Positions 13,519-14,992 of a stretch of DNA of 14,992 nucleotides are shown in pieces. Location of the stretch: positions 1-14,992 of the forward strand of contig JBIKLI010000072.1 of the NCBI GenBank assembly GCA_044359885.1, in the 5' to 3' direction. The translations under genes and the position numbers were made by a program. The stretch is from CAIOSQ01 sp044359885. Its GTDB lineage: Bacteria; Pseudomonadota; Alphaproteobacteria; CACIAM-22H2. Numbering within the stretch: position 1 is the stretch's first letter; every line of letters begins with the position of its first letter. Below the pieces are notes generated by a model. That model saw only the letters and a program-made list of their open reading frames with translations, had not been told where the DNA came from and searched no databases.

Positions 13519-14948
13519 GGCCGGGCCTTCGCGCGCTGCTTCTCCCACCACAATTCCTGGAAGGTCTTGCCCTGCGGCGCCGGAAACTCGCGCGTCGCGG
13601 TCCAGCCGCCGGCCAGCGGCAGGTTGAAGAAGCTGCCCTGCTTGCGCCCGAGCCATCCCAGGGCCGACATCGCCGTCGACGCCATGAAGTGATACAGCGC
13701 CGGCCGCTTGGCGAACCACGCCCAGACGCCGAGGCCGAAGCGCGCGACGCGCGGCGCGAGGCCGCGTTCCCATTCGCGGGCGCGATAATGCCGCATCATC
13801 TTCGGCAGCGGGATGCGCATCGGACAGACGCTCTCGCATTTGCCGCAGAAGGTGGAGGCGTTGGGCAACGGCTTGGCGTTCTCCACCCCGATCAGGCTGG
13901 GGGTCAGCACGGCGCCCATCGGACCTGGATAGACCCACCCGTAGGCGTGTCCGCCGACCGCGCCGTAGACCGGGCAGTGGTTCATGCACGCCCCGCAGCG
14001 GATGCAGCGCAGGATGTCCTGGAACTCGGTGCCGAGCAGGGCGGACCGGCCGTTGTCCAGCAGCACGACATGGTATTCGCCGGGACCGTCGAGGTCGTCC
14101 GCGCGCCGCGGTCCGGTCGAGAACGTCGTGTAGACCGACATTTCCTGGCCCGTGGCCGACCGGCCGAGGACGCGCAGGATGGTCGAGGCGTCCTCCAGCG
14201 TCGGGACGATCTTCTCCAGGCTGGCAAGAACGACATGCGCCTTGGGCAGGAGCTGCGTCAGATCGCCGTTGCCTTCGTTGGTGACGATGACGCTGGAGCC
14301 GGTTTCGGCGATCAGGAAATTGGCGCCGGTGATGCCGACATCGGCCTCGAAATAGCGCTGGCGCAGGATGCCGCGCGCTTCCGCGACGAGGGTCTGCGGT
14401 TCGGTCAGGTCGCGCCTGGCGTCGAGATGGGTGTGCGCGCGGCGGAAATCCGCCTCGATCGCCGCCTTGGTGAGATGCACCGCCGGCGCGATGATGTGCG
14501 AGGGGGCCTCGTTGCGCAGCTGGATGATGTACTCGCCGAGATCGGTCTCGACCGGCGCGATGCCGTGGCTTTCGAGATGGGCGTTGAGGCCGATCTCCTC
14601 GGCGATCATCGACTTGCCCTTGGTGACGCTGCGCGCGCCCAGGCGCTGGCAGATGCCCAGCACGATGGCGCGTGCCTCCTCGGGCGTGCGTGCCCAGTGG
14701 ACATGCCCGCCGGCCTCGGTGACCCGCCGCTCGAAGCGCTCCAGGTACCAGTCGATGTTCTCGAGCACATGGTTCTTGATGTCGCGCGCCTGGTCGCGCA
14801 ACGCGTCGAACTCAGGCAGTTTCGCGACCGCCTCGGCGCGCTTGGTCGGGAACCCGACCTTCATCTTCGCCAGCGCCGACTGCAGCGTCGGGTTGGCGAG
14901 CCCGGCGTTGGCGTTGTCGCGGAACTGGTTGGCGGTGGCGTGGATCAT
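13515..14948 (-). CDS. lutB: LutB/YkgF-type iron-sulphur protein, L-lactate utilisation
   Basis: 477 residues, the main subunit of LutABC. It has an N-terminal LUD-type domain (about 40-310; TKGKSMIAEEIGLN, GITGANFLIAETGSSV, TNEGNGDL) followed by a ferredoxin part with C-x2-C-x2-C-x3-CP at Cys315, 318, 321 and 325, and a second C-x2-C-x3-CP at Cys368, 371 and 375. These would bind [4Fe-4S] clusters. The C-terminal tail holds WAWFAKRPALYHF and a hydrophobic SALGWLGRK segment, and ends with PQGKTFQELWWE. Length fits the family (about 470). A GGAG ribosome site (14956-14959) lies seven bases before the ATG, which overlaps the lutA stop. The complex oxidises L-lactate to pyruvate in the cytoplasm. 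Confidence 0.95.
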   Translation of the reverse strand: MIHATANQFRDNANAGLANPTLQSALAKMKVGFPTKRAEAVAKLPEFDALRDQARDIKNHVLENIDWYLERFERRVTEAGGHVHWARTPEEARAIVLGICQRLGARSVTKGKSMIAEEIGLNAHLESHGIAPVETDLGEYIIQLRNEAPSHIIAPAVHLTKAAIEADFRRAHTHLDARRDLTEPQTLVAEARGILRQRYFEADVGITGANFLIAETGSSVIVTNEGNGDLTQLLPKAHVVLASLEKIVPTLEDASTILRVLGRSATGQEMSVYTTFSTGPRRADDLDGPGEYHVVLLDNGRSALLGTEFQDILRCIRCGACMNHCPVYGAVGGHAYGWVYPGPMGAVLTPSLIGVENAKPLPNASTFCGKCESVCPMRIPLPKMMRHYRAREWERGLAPRVARFGLGVWAWFAKRPALYHFMASTAMSALGWLGRKQGSFFNLPLAGGWTATREFPAPQGKTFQELWWEKQRAKARP

Positions 14949-14992
14949 CGCGCTTCTCCGATCGGCGGTGCGTCGGCGACCGTGCCCGCCAG
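14945..14992 (-). CDS. lutA: C-terminal end of LutA (fragment at window edge)
   Basis: Fifteen codons and a TGA remain on the minus strand: LAGTVADAPPIGEAR. The stop overlaps the lutB ATG (ATGA), and the PPIGE-like end resembles the C-terminus of LutA proteins. The call rests mostly on the position immediately before lutB in the lutABC order, since the fragment is too short to identify alone. Confidence 0.6.
   Translation of the reverse strand: MAGTVADAPPIGEAR

Noticed and set aside
12424..13692. Forward open frame of 422 codons opposite smr and lutC
   Set aside because: No recognisable domain; the composition of a shadow frame against two well-supported genes.

Overview
This is a GC-rich bacterial window that most resembles an alphaproteobacterium, possibly Rhodospirillales-like. 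The reasons are the very GC-rich third codon positions, an HslV with a short propeptide before the catalytic threonine (WHG-TT), a Smr-XRE gene pair, and TTGATC-N17-TAGATC-type promoters. The taxonomic call is an inference. I see no tRNA, rRNA, CRISPR array, transposase or phage gene. All genes are packed closely and no gene-free stretch exceeds about 155 bases.

Left part (1-3757). A minus-strand serine hydrolase of the beta-lactamase/PBP4* superfamily runs off the left edge. Its codons look unlike the rest of the window. Diverging from it is a tightly coupled plus-strand operon: diaminopropionate ammonia-lyase (dpaL), N-carbamoyl-D-amino-acid hydrolase, and a threonine-aldolase-like PLP enzyme, each overlapping the next by ATGA. 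A long imperfect palindrome (3674-3757) separates this operon from the convergent genes. Those are an exported Mn-type superoxide dismutase followed 15 nt later by an M20-family zinc amidase of the L-carbamoylase/allantoate amidohydrolase type. Two N-carbamoyl hydrolases of unrelated folds thus flank a diaminopropionate-degrading enzyme. This suggests a pathway for carbamoylated or ureido amino acids ending in pyruvate and ammonia.

Middle part (5699-8272). The HslVU (ClpQY) protease genes follow, each with its own candidate promoter of the same design and with a small hairpin between them. A DUF4112 membrane protein gene lies downstream and its end overlaps the end of a convergent gene.

Right part (8253-14992), all on the minus strand. 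In transcription order these are the end of lutA, lutB and lutC (L-lactate oxidation iron-sulphur complex), a Smr-domain protein, an XRE-family regulator, a 3-hydroxyacyl-CoA dehydrogenase-like protein with an Asp in place of the catalytic Glu, an RraA-fold protein lacking the usual substrate Arg, a Cof-type HAD phosphatase and an unrecognised glycosyltransferase-like protein. From lutA to the dehydrogenase every junction overlaps, so six genes look translationally coupled.

The most interesting candidates are the dpaL/D-carbamoylase/aldolase-like operon and the overlapping lut-smr-xre-dehydrogenase chain.
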